Shown in pieces: positions 10,423 through 22,878 of a stretch of DNA of 64,000 nt. The notes below the pieces were generated by a model. That model did no database searches. It was not told the origin of the DNA and saw only the letters and a program-made list of their open reading frames with translations. The position numbers and the translations under genes were made by a program. Source of the stretch: Chelydra serpentina (Eukaryota; Chordata; Testudines; Chelydridae); assembly GCA_037349315.1 (NCBI GenBank), contig JBAIAC010000059.1, forward strand, positions 15,966,501 to 16,030,500, in the 5' to 3' direction. The number at the start of each line of letters is the position of its first letter. Position 1 is the stretch's first letter.

Positions 10423-13400
10423 CGTCTTCCTTTTCTGCATTGCCATTCTTATATTGGCCCCTATGCCAAGATAAGGAAAGGAAGGGAGACCCACAGTAGG
10501 TTGTATCAGGCAAAAACAAACTGAATTTGTAAGAGAAAATACATGTCTTCAGATGATGTATATAAATGCCAAGAAAGCTACAGAGACAAGGTGTGAAGAT
10601 AGCCCCTAGGTATAAAAGTGCATGGGTGAGACTTAAACACACTGCACTTATGGATGAGTTTGTTAATTTTGTAAATGTTTTATTTTTCTACTAGATCTGA
10701 AAAAAAATCATTTCCTTTTAAATGCAATATATATCCATTCAATTATCTAAATGCTTGATTATTAAAACCTAGTGTATCATATTTGCTTCAGGTTAAATAT
10801 AAAATTAAAGGATTGTGTTGGGAGGAGGGAACTTGAACTTTGTAGGACTGTAAAGGGGAAAAGCTATTTAAACTAGTGGTTAGGAATTTACAGTTTGCTT
10901 ATTGCTATCTATAATGAAATGAATAATATCTGAATGTTGTAATAAAGGAAAATCCATTGCTATTGAAATAGTTGGTAACTGCTTTTGGATATTACATAAG
11001 CTAAAGATACAAGAAAGGGCACAATTTTGGTGACGGCAGCGTTTGCCATGCAATATTGATGTACTCAGGGGAGTGTGTCACTCTGGCATTCACAGCAACC
11101 AGACCACATGGAACTTCTTCCTCTTTCCTCCCACCAGCTTTTTATTTTGAATACAGAGTTCTGTAAAAGAAACATGAAGATTAATCATGTACAGCTTTAG
11201 CCCCAGTACTCTCAGGTCTCAGTGCCCACTACTACACATAGGCCCTGATCCCGCAATTACCTCTGTGCCGGTGGGTCTCTGCACTCCCATGGAGGCCCCT
11301 TCCCATCAATGGAGCTATGTGAAGGGTCAGAGCTCAGCTTGTGCAGCATTCATTGCAGGATGGGGCCTTTGGTTCAGAGGAACCATGTTCATTGGCAAGG
11401 AAGCTGTGTTAGTCAAACTGCTTTTAAATATAATTTAAACAGGGTTTGCCTGGCAAGTGCCCACCAACCCATCATTTTACAGTGTCAAAACCTATGCTGC
11501 CAAATGGCTCCCATCTGCATTACATCTACAGGTGTCTCTTAGAACGTGGTTGTCCCTTTTCACCTGGGTATTTTACAGTATTATTTGTAATGGAGATGGT
11601 ACCTTAACACTAGTCCTAAACTAATTGTGCTAAAGTGGAAAGAAGCAACAGAGGGAAGTTTACCTTTATGAGCTACAAAGATGTTCCTGACATTACCGAT
11701 GAAGTGAAGCAGGGTTGCTTTCCGCAGGCTGGCCGAGGGGTTTGGCCATCTCTATTAAATATAAAATACAACACATAGCTGGGGGAAGGAAGTCTGATGA
11801 CACTATTACAGCTTTGTTCTCATGGTAACCATGATGTCATGAGGATACCATGGTTACCATGATATTCCTTATATTTCAAACATTTAAAAAAAAAACAGGA
11901 GGAAAAAAACTTTTAAAAAAGTTGATGAGGTGACATCTTTACCCAGCATAAGAGAGCTATAAATGGAAAAAACCAACCAGCATTTGTTTCTGTTTCATAG
12001 TTCATCTTCAGAGAGGACATTTTGAAAGAAAGAGCATTTCAGCTAGTAATTACTGTTTACAGTACTGTCCCAGTCAACATATAGTGTATATCCTTGAGCT
12101 TTCCCCTCTCAGCTTCTGTCATTTCCAGCAGCTTTTTGGGATGAGCACAGACTCCAAAAGGCTGAAGATCTTGTGGGTGTTTTTGAAACTTTAAAAGTTT
12201 TAATTTTCATGTGGGATAAAAACCTGAATCTGTGCAGAAATGGAAAGTAAAGCCATTAAAGCTTTAAAAGTTACCATGGGAACTCTCACCTTCAAAGGAG
12301 GAAGGCATGCAAGATGGTTCTTGATTTCAGCCCTTAGGATGCTTCCCAGATGCAAAAATCCAAGTATGCTGCATTAGCAATAAGTTGCTCAGAGGAAATC
12401 AAAATGGTGCTTTTGTTATTTCATTGGTGAGTCAGTGGACTTTCTAGCCCTGGTATCTGACATTTGCAGGGACCCAACCCTGGATAACAAGAGAGAGTGG
12501 GAGAACCCTTGGGTCCCTATCGACAGGCATTCCAGGGGAAAGGATGTGTATGTTGAAGGAGGACACGTGATGTAAAGATCATTTATATTTTTAAGATGAT
12601 AATAGGTACAGGAGTTAGCAGTAATCTGTGTAGACTAGGTTGGAGAACAAACAAATAGATAAAAAAATCACCACCTGCATTTTCCAAAGTACTAGTGATC
12701 TAGGGTGCCTCAATGTTTAGGTGCCCAACTTGAGATTTCTTAAAGGAAATCTGATTTTCTGAGGGCAGATGGCTCAGCATGTTTTGAATATCAGACCCAT
12801 TTAACGTGTCTCAAGCCAGGTACTCAGAACTCAAGACAACTAAAATCACTAGATGCTTTTGAAAAATTTGGCCAATGAGCCCAAGATCATTCCTCCCTCC
12901 CCCCATTTTTTTTCGGTGAGGAGAGGATGGAAGAGGGATTATTAGAGAGTTATGGTTGATAGAAGATTTAAAAGATAATGCCATTTAACTGATTCAAAAC
13001 ATTCAAGTTATATGCGCTGTTAACCTATGTAACTGTTTGATCTTATCACTTCTATTGTGCTTCCTCCCACTTTTTTTCCTGCTGTTTGTTAATGTCACTT
13101 GACATATTTTGCTTTTAATTACCTTGTAAACTCCTGGGGTGAGGACTATATCGTCCTATGTGTTTTGTACGGTACCTAGCACAACAAGGCCTCAATCCTA
13201 ACTGAGCAGTATGAGCTTATTACAGAAGGTGTGCAAATATATCATTTCAAACCATAAACCACACTGGAAATGTCAGCTCTTTCTCCTTTTGTAGGTACGA
13301 TATGACCAAAAAAAAAGGCTTAGAAAACTCAAACCTGCCAAAAATGCAGGCCATAATGGAAGTTTTACCACTGACTTCAGTGGGGCCAGGATTTCATCCC

Positions 13401-14080
13401 TGGTGGTTAGAGTGCAGCCCCTTAATCCAGTCTAGGCATCTAAACAAAGATTGCCAGAGTTAGGATGTGTACTGAACACCCTCACGTTCCATTGGCATCT
13501 GTGAGATCAGCTCTACTAGGGTGCCTGAGGATTTAGGTGGTGCTTTCTAGGCCCAAGTTTGGAAGTGTCAGCCTTGCAAATTTTTTCATATTTTGTGCCC
13601 TGTAACCAGGCAACTGCCTTCTGAGCATCTCCACATGGCCAGAAGTGGTCCCACAGCAACCTACCTGTTCTCTTCTTCAGGGCCCTTTACAACCCACGTG
13701 CAGTCTCTCTTGTGGCTGGCCTCCCCCCAACAGACAGCTGGGGCCAGTTTAATAATAGAAACAGCTCAAAAATTATTCTCAAAGTCCCACAAATAAAATC
13801 CATCACCATAAACAAAGAGTCATACTCAGCTCTGTCTCATCTACCTGACACAGAGGTCTTGTGCCCAGTCTGCTCTTCACAGAGCCACTAGACCCAGCCC
13901 TTTCTATTTGGAGCTTTGGCTTCCTTCATCTGTCAGCATCTCCCCCCGTTCTTTGCCTATGCTTGTTTTTTGCTACAGCAGCCTCATCATATAGGCTACT
14001 TTCTTCATTCATTGTTAGCCAAGTGTTTTATGTGCTATAAATATCCTTTCACCCAGTCTAGTTTCCTTAAGAAAACAGTC
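10423..14080. other. Long noncoding stretch, mostly unannotated
   Basis: No protein-like frame. Contains a small inverted pair of CATGGTAACCATG-type sequences near 11820-11865, and decayed repeat fragments around 11225-11370 and 12690-12850 that resemble low-copy reptilian repeats but are too diverged to name. Confidence 0.5.
11817..11866. repeat. Inverted pair of near-palindromic 13-mers
   Basis: CATGGTAACCATG and CATGGTTACCATG are inverted copies separated by about 16 bp, able to form a hairpin. The arms also resemble RFX-type X-box half-sites (GTTACC/GGTAAC). Function unknown. Confidence 0.5.
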
Positions 14081-14082
14081 AG

Positions 14083-14109
14083 GTTTTTGTTTGTTTGTTT
14101 GTTTGTTTC
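14083..14109 (-). repeat. (AAAC)n 3' tail of the LINE
   Basis: The plus strand shows (GTTT)n; on the minus strand this is an (AAAC)n run immediately following the LINE's 3' region, as expected for the simple-repeat tail of a non-LTR retrotransposon. Confidence 0.65.
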
Positions 14110-14214
14110 TCAGTATTCCAGTTCTTTGACATTCTCAGTAGTCCCTTTAGGGAAAAATCTTTGATTCCAAGCCGACTCCATTTTTCATAAAGAAACTTTC
14201 ATTCCATAGAATAT

Positions 14215-14345
14215 TGCCCATAATGCCATAGAACAGAATCAACAGTTTCTTTGGTTTTGCACACATTACACAGCCTGTCTTCATGTCTTTTTAGTAGGTT
14301 TAACTTATTTAAGGCACCATGACCTGCTAACACTCTAAAAATGCC
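14215..14345 (-). pseudogene. LINE C-terminal zinc-binding region (zf-RVT-like)
   Basis: Directly readable on the minus strand: a segment with AGHGALNKLNLLKRH, then RLCNVCKTKETVDSVLWH and GQYSME before a stop. The CxxC...H pattern with ETVDSVLWHYG is typical of the zinc-binding region that follows RNase H in I-group and related LINEs, where the usual form is VLWHC. Here the last Cys is Tyr. Confidence 0.7.
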
Positions 14346-14450
14346 CGCTTCACTTTTTCTGTCATGACTGTGGAGTAGAGTATTATATTTTATTTTTGAG
14401 CATACATCTTAAAACTTTTGTCCTTCGTGACCACAGTTTTAAATTCTTGT

Positions 14451-14800
14451 CTACTTAAGAGTATCTCGGTATCCACCTCCTCGTTTTTTTAGAGCTTGTT
14501 TTGCTGCTGTGTCAGCCCTCTCATTTCCAGATATTCGGATATGTGCTAGAATCCATGCTGTTGTTACACAGATACCTGCTTGCATTATTTCCATAATAAG
14601 TAAAATAATGTTCCTAACTATGTAATTTCTGCTTTCCCAAGTCCCTGTTCTGATTGTCATAATGCCTGACAAGGAATCAGATAAAATTACAGCTGCAGCT
14701 GGTCACACATCTCTTAGCCAGGTTAGTGCCAACCTTATCCCTATTAGTTCAGCCATCAGAATACTGCAGTCACATAATTTGATAGCCTTTTAGATTGCTG
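14451..14800 (-). pseudogene. LINE RNase H domain remnant
   Basis: RNase H removes the RNA strand during retrotransposition in those LINE groups that carry it. The remnant shows ILSDS (catalytic Asp region) followed by the late motif WILAHIRISGNERADTAAK, matching the WIPAHxGxxGNExAD signature of this domain, with Pro replaced by Leu and the usual second Gly lost. It is shortened and frameshifted, hence inactive. Confidence 0.75.
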
Positions 14801-15191
14801 GATTCCAAGACTAGGAACACAGAAAGCTGTTCTCGCTCTACCTGTGCTGTCATCTTTTGATCGGTCTGTATAGACTTGGCAAAGCTGGCCCCTTTCTCAT
14901 AAATTCAGACATTTCATTGGGCTTAATGTGATTTTTTTCCCCTTCCCTTGGTTTTTTTCATATAATTCCAAATCCGCAAGTGGGGAAATAACTGTCCATC
15001 TGTAATTTTATTTCTCGTGACTTAAATTGAGAGAACTAATGATTTTTTCCTTTTTTACATATCTCCTTTACCCATTTTTTGACCCTATGGAAGTCTGTGG
15101 CAATCCATATATTTTTTGTCCACTAAGCTCCCAGCAAGTCTCACAAAACTGTTGTATACTTCTGTTTTCATGATTCCCTTTTACCTTTGCC

Positions 15192-15315
15192 TAGGGTGAC
15201 CAGACAGCAAGTGTGAAAAATCTGGACAGGGGGTGGGGGGTAATATGAGCCTATATAAGAATAAGACCCAAAAATCGGGACTGTCCCTATAAAACCGGGA
15301 CATCTGGTCACCCTA
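15192..15315. mobile_element. 124-bp hAT MITE (copy 1 of 3), nested in the LINE
   Basis: Ends TAGGGTGACCAGACAGC and the complement TAGGGTGACCAGATG, with a perfect 8-bp target duplication CCTTTGCC (15184-15191 and 15316-15323). Identical in length to the copies at 32933 and 48749. Its insertion postdates the LINE. Confidence 0.92.
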
Positions 15316-15795
15316 CCTTTGCCCAAAATATTAGATTTAATAGTGTAGTGTAGTTCTGAGTACCTCCAATGGCTAGTTGCAGTACACACACTGGTGTTAT
15401 CTTTGCACCACATACCAATCACAGAGCTTGGGCCTGGAGCAGTTCCAAGTTTCTAAAGTTGTTTTTGAACCAAAGGCTTGGTATCCATAGTCTAAAACTG
15501 GTCTTACCAGTGATCTATATGTCACCATCAATACCTTCTTATCTGCATCTCATTTGTTTCCAGCTACACTTTTAGGTAAGTTCATCTTCCTTTTATGACG
15601 GTATCTGTGTGACCGTCCAAGTCAACTTATTATCAAACACTACTCCTGGGAACATAAACTTTTGAACTATCTGAATTTTTTCACCATAAAGAAAGAAGTA
15701 TCAGTCTTCCATAATTTTCATCCTGATTAAAAGCATTCCCTAGTTTTTGCAAGTAAGAATTTAAATCCCCAATCATTTCCCCACTTGGAAATTCT

Positions 15796-16680
15796 CTAGA
15801 GTGCCTCATTTGTCTTTTCCTTGGCTACGTTAAGTCTTTTGTGCTTAGTCCATATAGCACAGTCATACCTATTCCTGTCTGCCACACTTTCTGGAAGGTC
15901 ATTTATCATAATGCAAAACAAAGTAGGGCTAATTATACTCCTTTGTGGAGTGCTCCATTTGTAAGTGCGTAGGTTTTTGATAAAGCTGTTTCCATTTTGA
16001 TTTGTATAGTTGTGTCGCTTAAAAAGTTCCTTATTGCCCAAAACATTCTCCCTTTTGTTTAAATTTTGGCTAGTTTATATAGGAGACCTTCCTTCCATAG
16101 CATGTCATATGCTTGTTCAATGTCCAGGAGGACAGTTAGCATAAAATTCTTAGTCCTTATGCTTTTTGTGCCTCCATTTCTAGTCTCACTAGGTGGTCAA
16201 CTATCTTCCTTTTCTGAAACCACTTTGTACCTCAGTTATTATATCATTTCCCCCCAAGAATTCCAGTAGTCTTACATTTATGACTTTTTTTCATGATTTT
16301 CCCCACACATGGTGTGAGGCCAATAGGCCTTATAAGCATTAGGTCTTGTACGTAGCTTGCCTGGTTTCCTAATTGGTATCACCAGGGGTTGTTTCTGTGG
16401 GCAGAAGTCCTTTTTCTCATATATATATATATATAGTGTTATATAGCCTCAATATAATCTTTGGACTTCTTTCTGACAAGTGTAATGAAATGCTTCAACT
16501 TATATTATCTTTACCTGGAGCTGTATTTTTCCTTTTCTAAAGTCTGCAATAAGCTCCTGCACACTACATTTTTTGTTTAATACATCATCGATATATTCTG
16601 TCCAGCCATTTAATACGTCACAATTTTCCTCAGTAAACCACCATTTTTCCCTCACAAAACTCATTGCTTTGATTAATGTC
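15796..16680 (-). pseudogene. LINE reverse transcriptase remnant
   Basis: The most readable part (16041-15796) has STPQRSIISPTLFCIMINDLP, the degenerate form of the GxPQGSVxSPxLF motif, followed by the place of the YADD catalytic box, which reads NRYDCAIW and has lost the Ala-Asp pair. Upstream pieces (16682-16500) read like the finger/palm region (KWWFTEENCDVLNGW). Dead enzyme. Confidence 0.7.
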
Positions 16681-17419
16681 ACTACTGATCTTTTGGAATT
16701 CTTTTTCTAAAATGTCTGCCTACCCTAAATTGGAGACCTCAGTTTCATTGTTTATGATAAGACCAGGCATACATTTACTTTTACTTCGAATTCCATTCAT
16801 TCTTTAAATTTGCTGCTATATTTCTGAAAGCTTTGGATCTTTGTTAAATTTCCCACAGAAATTTCTCCAACTTCCTTTTATTGTCTTTTTTTTTTATAAT
16901 CCTTTGTGCCACCACCTTACTTACATCTTTTATAACCTCATTAAGTCTTTGTTATTCATTATGTATTTTGCTTGCTTGTGTGCCTTATTTCTTTTCTTGA
17001 TTGCTAATCTTCAATCCTCATTCCACGAGATATCAGGATTTGTAAATCTGGGACAGTTTGATGTTTTATAGATGGCCAGATCAGCTGTTGCTGTAATTCC
17101 TTTTATTACGTTATTATTGAATTCTAAGTTGCCACTTGTGTAGTTACTACACAAATACACATCAGATTCACTCTTGAAAAGGCCAAAAATTCCAGCTAGG
17201 AATTTGTTTTGTGTTTTTCACATTTCCTCTGCCTCGTTACTCAATAAACATAGGGAGGTGATCACTTCCGATTCCATCTTCTTTATGAATTTCCCAGATG
17301 CATTTACTAGTTATATTATTCGTTGCAATTCCCAAATCAAAAACAGAAAAGGATCCATCCACTCAATTAAATCTAGCAGATGCTCCTGTATTCAGGGTAT
17401 GCATATTAATACATTATTC

Positions 17420-17900
17420 TAAACATTTACCCTTTAGGTTAGTTTTCTTACTTCCCCAGAGCTCATTGTGACTGTTAAAGTCTCAACAAATTATGAATTT
17501 TTTTTATATTAACTAGTTTTTCTAATTCTAAAATAACTATTTTACATGGATTATAAACATTATTCATTTGTGTGTGTGTATGTTCTGCATGGGAATCTCA
17601 ATAGTTTTATAGTCAAAACTTAGTATCTGCATATTCATTTTGACATAACTAATTCCCTCTTTTATAAATATGCAGACACATACACCCTCTGGTAGCCTCT
17701 CAATTCCTCTGGCGTATATTGTATTTGGTAGATTGAACACAAATTTCCTTATAACCTGTGTTTCTTGCACACATATTACATCAGGCTTTTTTCCCATTTC
17801 AAAGGCGGCTTTCTTAAATTCCTGTCCACGCATTATTAAAATATGCACATTCCAGCTAGTGATCATTAAGACCATGTTATTTAAGCTGTACTGTGTCCTT
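17420..17900 (-). pseudogene. LINE apurinic-type endonuclease remnant
   Basis: The minus-strand frame 17875-17564 contains ITSWNVHILIMRGQEF, then KPDVICVQETQVIRK, matching the WN...RG and PDVICLQET motifs of exonuclease-endonuclease-phosphatase domains, with the metal-binding Glu of QET present. Truncated by stops. Confidence 0.75.
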
Positions 17901-18239
17901 CATTTAAAATTGCATGAATGTGGAATATTGAGAAGTTGTGTATCTTTAAATATTTTTCCGCTGCTTTTGCTATGATTTTGATCCTTTCAAGTTTTTTTCC
18001 CCCCCATCTTCAAGGGGCAGATAAATACGTCTATAAGGAACACTATAAACTTCTTTTTTTACCCACAAGCAATACATCATCTCCCATTCCTCTTATATTC
18101 TCCTCCTGAGCAGAGATGTGTTCTGCTGCCCCTGTACTTTTCTCTTAGAGTATTTTGTCTTTTTCTATTTTCTGCAGTGGGTTCTTTTTGGTAGCCTCCG
18201 CATAGGATACTTTTTGAATCATTTTAATTTTCTGTATTT

Positions 18240-18440
18240 CTCTAGCTCATTCTGCTACTGCACAACCTTTATATGCTGCACTCTGCTTTCTCCTGCAATC
18301 ACTGTATTTAGGTTCTGTTCCTTCTACACAATTCTCATATGAGTGATTTCCTCCATGTTTACTACACCTCATTGTTCTCTTACAAATGGCTGCCTCATGT
18401 CCATACCTTTGACAGTTATAGTACCTCACAAGGGGGCAAT
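18240..18440 (-). pseudogene. LINE gag-like zinc-knuckle remnant
   Basis: Frame 18429-18247 has NCQRYGHEAAICK, RCSKHGGNHSYENC and a third degraded knuckle SDCRRKQSAAYKGC. These are consecutive CCHC knuckles of the ORF1 (RNA-binding) protein; the first has lost its first Cys (Tyr) and the second its second Cys (His). Confidence 0.7.
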
Positions 18441-18979
18441 ATATAGTTTAACCACAAAGATTGATACCCCATGTGGATCCTATCCGGAAGGATCCCACGT
18501 CTAAGTTTTATATGCACAGCCATAGATGTCTGGTTTTCTCCCTCTCTCCTACAACGTACATATTTAACAAACAATACTTTCTTCTACCTTTTTTTTTAAT
18601 ATCATCCTTAGACAATCCTAGCAGCACTTTATACATAACCTCTCTTGCTTCCATCAGGAATTTAGGCACTTCACAAGTAATTGCAATATTCTCTACGGTT
18701 ACAGTTTTCAGAAGATTTTTCAGCTTGCTCCTTGTATGTACATTCTGTCAGTAGATCTCCACCCTGCATTCTCTTAGCTCATTGTATGCCACCAACACTT
18801 CACTTTATCCATTCGGCCATTTTCAGGGGGTTAATATCTCCTATTTTCCCACCTTCTGTCACTGATTTGACAAATATAAAATGTTGATTTTCATCCTGTT
18901 TTTGTTTTCATTTCTATGCATTTCTTCTTCAAATCCTGATATAGCTAGTCTTTTTTCCCCCTTAATCTGAGACCATTAC

Positions 18980-19350
18980 GCATCCTTTGCTGCTTCTCCT
19001 TCAGAGTCCATGGCAACTTTCTCTTCTCCCTTCCGTCTCCTTTGTTAATTTCAGTGTTCAGCTGGCGGTTGGGGCCAGCTGCAGTCCTCCACCCATCCTG
19101 CTCCTTCAGCCCACCTCACCATCTTCAGCCAGACACCAGCATTCAGCCCGAATCAAACTCAGGCCAGGCCACACTTTCCCCTGTTCTGCTGGAGAAGGCA
19201 GCATTTATACTGCTCTCCTTCAGAGAGCTCCTCTCAATTGGCTGGGAGAGAGGGGACTCCTGCCGCACCCTAAAGTACAGGGCTCCTGATCCTGGGCTCT
19301 TAAAGGGACAATATCCTGGGTTTTTCCCCATCCAACTACTAGTTCCCCAG
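18980..19350 (-). promoter_or_regulatory. Probable 5' leader of the LINE
   Basis: More GC-rich than the body of the element and lying upstream of the zinc-knuckle ORF on the minus strand. A sequence like AGTATAAATGC lies near 19209. The boundary with flanking DNA near 19350 is uncertain because no target duplication was found. Confidence 0.35.
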
Positions 19351-20024
19351 GACTGCTTCTTCTCTTCTGGCTTTGACCATTTACTGTCCCTTTGTTTATT
19401 CCAGTGTGCCTGGAACAGGGTCTTCTACCCCCACCCCCCCAGGCGTAAGGGTCTCTGTATCCTGTTATGATGTCCTGGATTTTAAAAATAAATAGCCACA
19501 TTAGACAGGATTTGGCAAAAAATAATTCCTCTGCCAGCTTTCTCCATACAAACAAATTTGTTGTCTGATAGCAATCATGAACATTTTAGAGAGGAGGTCG
19601 AAGGGTCAAAATCACAGTTATAACGGAAAGGCTGTCACTATGGAAAAGACCTCTGTATTATAAACAATGTCCATGCCAGTAAATAGCTCGAGGTGTTTCT
19701 AACAAATGCTTCCTTTGTAGAGAAGCAATCAGATGCCCTTCTGTAATGCTCACTGCACCCTAGCTGATTTTTCACATCTGCTGTATTCTTGCAAATATTA
19801 GTAAACAACAATTTTGAAATATGCATTGCTGTGAGGCAGATTCCATAGACACTTCAGACAGCTGAGTCTTAAACATCTGGGCATGGCTGGAGATGCTTTC
19901 CTGGTTAGAACCACCCAGTATCCAAATGCATAACTCTTAGTTCAGGAGGGAAAAAAGAATGAATATCAAAAACCACCCCTGGAACCAGGATGCAATTGCC
20001 TCTCTGAGCAAGAGGCATCATAGA

Positions 20025-20312
20025 CTCATAGACTTTAAGGTCAGAAGGGACCATTATGATCATCTAGTCTGACCTCCTGCACAACGCAGGCCACAGAATC
20101 TCACCCACCCACTCCTGCAATAATCCTCTCACCTGTGCCTCAGCTACTGAAGTCCTCAAATCATGGTTTAATCAAGATGCAGAGAATCCTCCAGCAAGTG
20201 ACCCGTGCCCCATGCTGCAGAGGAAGGCGAAAAACCCGCAGGGCCTCTGCCAATCTACCCTGGAGGAAAATTCCTTCCCGACCCCAAATATGGCAATCAG
20301 CTGAACCCTGAG
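20025..20312 (-). mobile_element. CR1 LINE 3' end
   Basis: Plus strand begins ATCATAGACTCATAGACTTT, the complement of the CR1 terminal (ATTCTATGA)-type repeat, then GTCAGAAGGGACCATTATGA and TCTAGTCTGACCTCCTGCAC, the classic CR1 3' end. Minus-strand insertion, 5' truncated. Confidence 0.85.
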
Positions 20313-20334
20313 AAATAAAGAAATAAAATAAATG

Positions 20335-20529
20335 GAGATATGCCAATCTCCTAGAACTGGAACGACCTGAAAGGTCATCAAGTCCAGTCCCCTGCCTTCA
20401 CTAGCAGGACCAAGTACTGTCCCCTGACAGATTTTTGCCCCAGATCCCTAAATGGCCCCCTCAAGGATTGAACTCACAACCCTGGGTTTAGCAGGCTAAT
20501 GCTCAAACCACTGAGCTATCTCTCCCCCC
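20335..20529 (-). repeat. tRNA-derived SINE with CR1-like tail
   Basis: On the minus strand the head (20529-20454) reads GATAGCTCAGTGGTTTGAGC, giving an A-box, then GGTTGTGAGTTCAATCC, giving a B-box, so a pol III promoter of tRNA type. The body ends in CR1-like sequence (complement of AAGGTCATCAAGTCCAGTCC), which would let CR1 enzymes mobilise it. The same tRNA-like head occurs twice inside the Harbinger element at 59573 and 59895. Confidence 0.75.
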
Positions 20530-20539
20530 TGCTGAGCAT

Positions 20540-22680
20540 GTGGGCAAGACTCACCAGCCAGACACCCAGGAAAAAAATTCTCTGTAGTAACTTCTAACAT
20601 CCCATCACCAGCCATTGGGCCTATTTACCACTGATAGTCAAAGGTCATGTTCATTTGGTCTATAAATCCAGTACAGCAATATTTTTATAAAAATCAGATC
20701 ATTCCTATAAAAGCCAGAATTGTACAAAAGCATGTATTCAAGGGTGCAATAGCCCCTCATTTGGGAAAGGGCCCCTCCAGTGATGTTACTCAAGCAGTCC
20801 ATATGGCTTGGGCAGATAAATAGGGTTCAGTATTGTGGATCACTCACTGTCCTCAGCTTCCACTATCAACTGTAGTGGTACAGTACCGAGTATATGGACA
20901 ACAATGGGATCAGTTTCTGGCAAGTAATAGCTTATTTTCTGTGGAATAGAATTCTCTCAGTTTGGACAGCATCTTGGTGTCTCCTAAATGCTTTCAGTAT
21001 ATAGAAGATCAAATTTTACTCTGGCATCAGTGGAGTTGCAGGGAGACAAAGCCAGTGCATAATTTAGTCTATTGTATACGTATGAGTCCAAATATATTTG
21101 GAGTACTTTATTTGCAATAAAGCATTTAATTGATCAAGAAACTGAAGACCTATAAGTTGTACATAGTAAGAAGAGATTGGCATAAGTTCTCCAGCCTGGT
21201 TCTGTCTGGTACCTGAAACTGTCTTAGATCTTTCCCTTTGAATTCTGTTTGTTGATATTCTGTCACAGTCTCATTGTCACTCAGCATTATTGAACTGCCA
21301 ATAGCAGGAGTGCCCTTTCTTTGTGACCATTGTATCAAAGCCCAGTTTTCATAGACACGCTCAAAAGTTATACTGAGTTCTGGTTTACAGATGCTTATGA
21401 ATTCATGTTCTGCTTATTTACAAAATAATAAACAATAGAAGAGTAATAGGGGATACAAAAGATAACTATTGCTTACCTTTGCCATAACCCAGTCAAATGT
21501 TTCCTAATGCAGTTGTATCATTTCTCCACTACCTGGCCTAAAATGCAGTGGTACAACTCTCAGACTGTATGGTAACTGATCACTTTCTGACTGTGCTATT
21601 CAAAGAATACATGATACTTCACTCATTCTGCAAGGCGCATTTCTTCATTTCCTCAGTCCTCATTATATATACACAAGTATCTTTACTTTTCAGTTATTAT
21701 TAAAGATTATACAAAACCTTCCTGGCACAAATAGCCATAATATGCTATGACTTATTTTGATTTAAGATTAAAAACAAGTAGAATGTTAGTACTGTACAGA
21801 AATCAAGGTCAGGAGCATAGCTCAGAACAACCAATGTGAATAGTTCACTGTTACAACAGCATTTCCTTTCTTTAGCAGAGCAGATTGTCATTGAATTTAA
21901 TATTTCTGTGTGAACAAAATGTTACATTCAGTAAAGTTTATACACAGTATACTGTAAGACAGAGAACAGATTTTTATGGTACCATGGACAGAATCATAGA
22001 ATTATATTACTTACTGCTTGGATATTATAGAGTAGTAGACAAATACAGTTGTCTCAGTAGAGGGCACTGAAAAGCATAAGGCCTACAGTGCAATTAAAAG
22101 TACAGAATTCAAAGACAGGCTGGAAAGTCACCCAAACTGAAATTAGAAGGCAAGCTTTTTCCTCAAGAAAAAACAGATTACTTAAGTGTGGCCAATAAAA
22201 TACTCATGAAGAACACAGCAAACGTTTCATGGGATAATGTTCTCTGGTAGAACTATATTGTTTTTACTGTAAACCACTGTACTAATACCCTGGTTTGAAA
22301 TTCTTCTTTTGTTGTTTTCAAAACTACCCTCTACATGCACTGCACAATATGTAGCTTAAATCCTGCAACTCTTATTATATGTTATAAAATACTGAGCCAA
22401 ATTCAGGGACTTTGAGTGGGTTGGGCATGTTAATCAGTACAGAATTTAACCTGACATTTGTGCTTTACCCTCATTTCATAAAGAAAGGCTCTACATGACT
22501 ACAGCCCACTAATAAGACTTACTAATCAAAATAAAATGAGGAATTGGATGTCATGGACTGAGGGCACAAGAATTCAAAGGCAGGATTAAAAATTAGACAT
22601 GTCTGAATAAGAAGAATATCATCTGCAGTTATTCTGGGTACAAGTTATGAGGCTATTAATCTTCATGCTTCAGGGTACAG
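20540..22680. other. Noncoding stretch without a recognised feature
   Basis: AT-rich DNA with no protein-like frame and no repeat that could be named. Confidence 0.5.
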
Positions 22681-22689
22681 CCTGATCAC

Positions 22690-22875
22690 CAGATGGGGTC
22701 AGGCAGAAAGTTTTGCACAACTGAGCGCATTATGGGACTGGAGGGGAGTGGCACAGGGAGTTGTTTTCATTTCATTTCTTGCTTTCCTTTGAAGTGTCCT
22801 GTATATGCCACAGCTGGATACTGGATTTGGGACTAGGTGGACCATTGGTCTGTTCCAGAATGGCAATAGCTGGGT
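22690..22875 (+). mobile_element. CR1/L3-type LINE 3' end
   Basis: Contains CCTTTGAAGTGTCCTGTATA, GCCACAGCTGGATACTGGA and CTAGGTGGACCATTGGTCTG then TCCAGAATGGCAA, the same 3' terminal region that ends the L3/CR1 copy at 37495-38405. Confidence 0.65.
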
Positions 22876-22878
22876 CCC

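Larger units (their letters stand above)
14083..19350 (-). mobile_element. Nearly full-length decayed non-LTR retrotransposon with RNase H (I/Nimb-like)
   Basis: Read on the minus strand, remnants appear in the correct order for a LINE: 5' GC-rich leader (about 19350-18980), gag-like CCHC zinc knuckles (18429-18247), apurinic-type endonuclease (17875-17564), reverse transcriptase (16041-15796), RNase H (14672-14451), a C-terminal CxxC zinc-binding segment (around 14345-14215) and the (AAAC)n tail. All frames are broken by stops and frameshifts. The combination of endonuclease, RT and RNase H with gag zinc knuckles fits the I group of elements; CR1, L1, L2 and RTE, the common amniote LINEs, lack RNase H. 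The clade is inferred from domain order only. A 124-bp hAT MITE interrupts it at 15192-15315. Confidence 0.75.
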
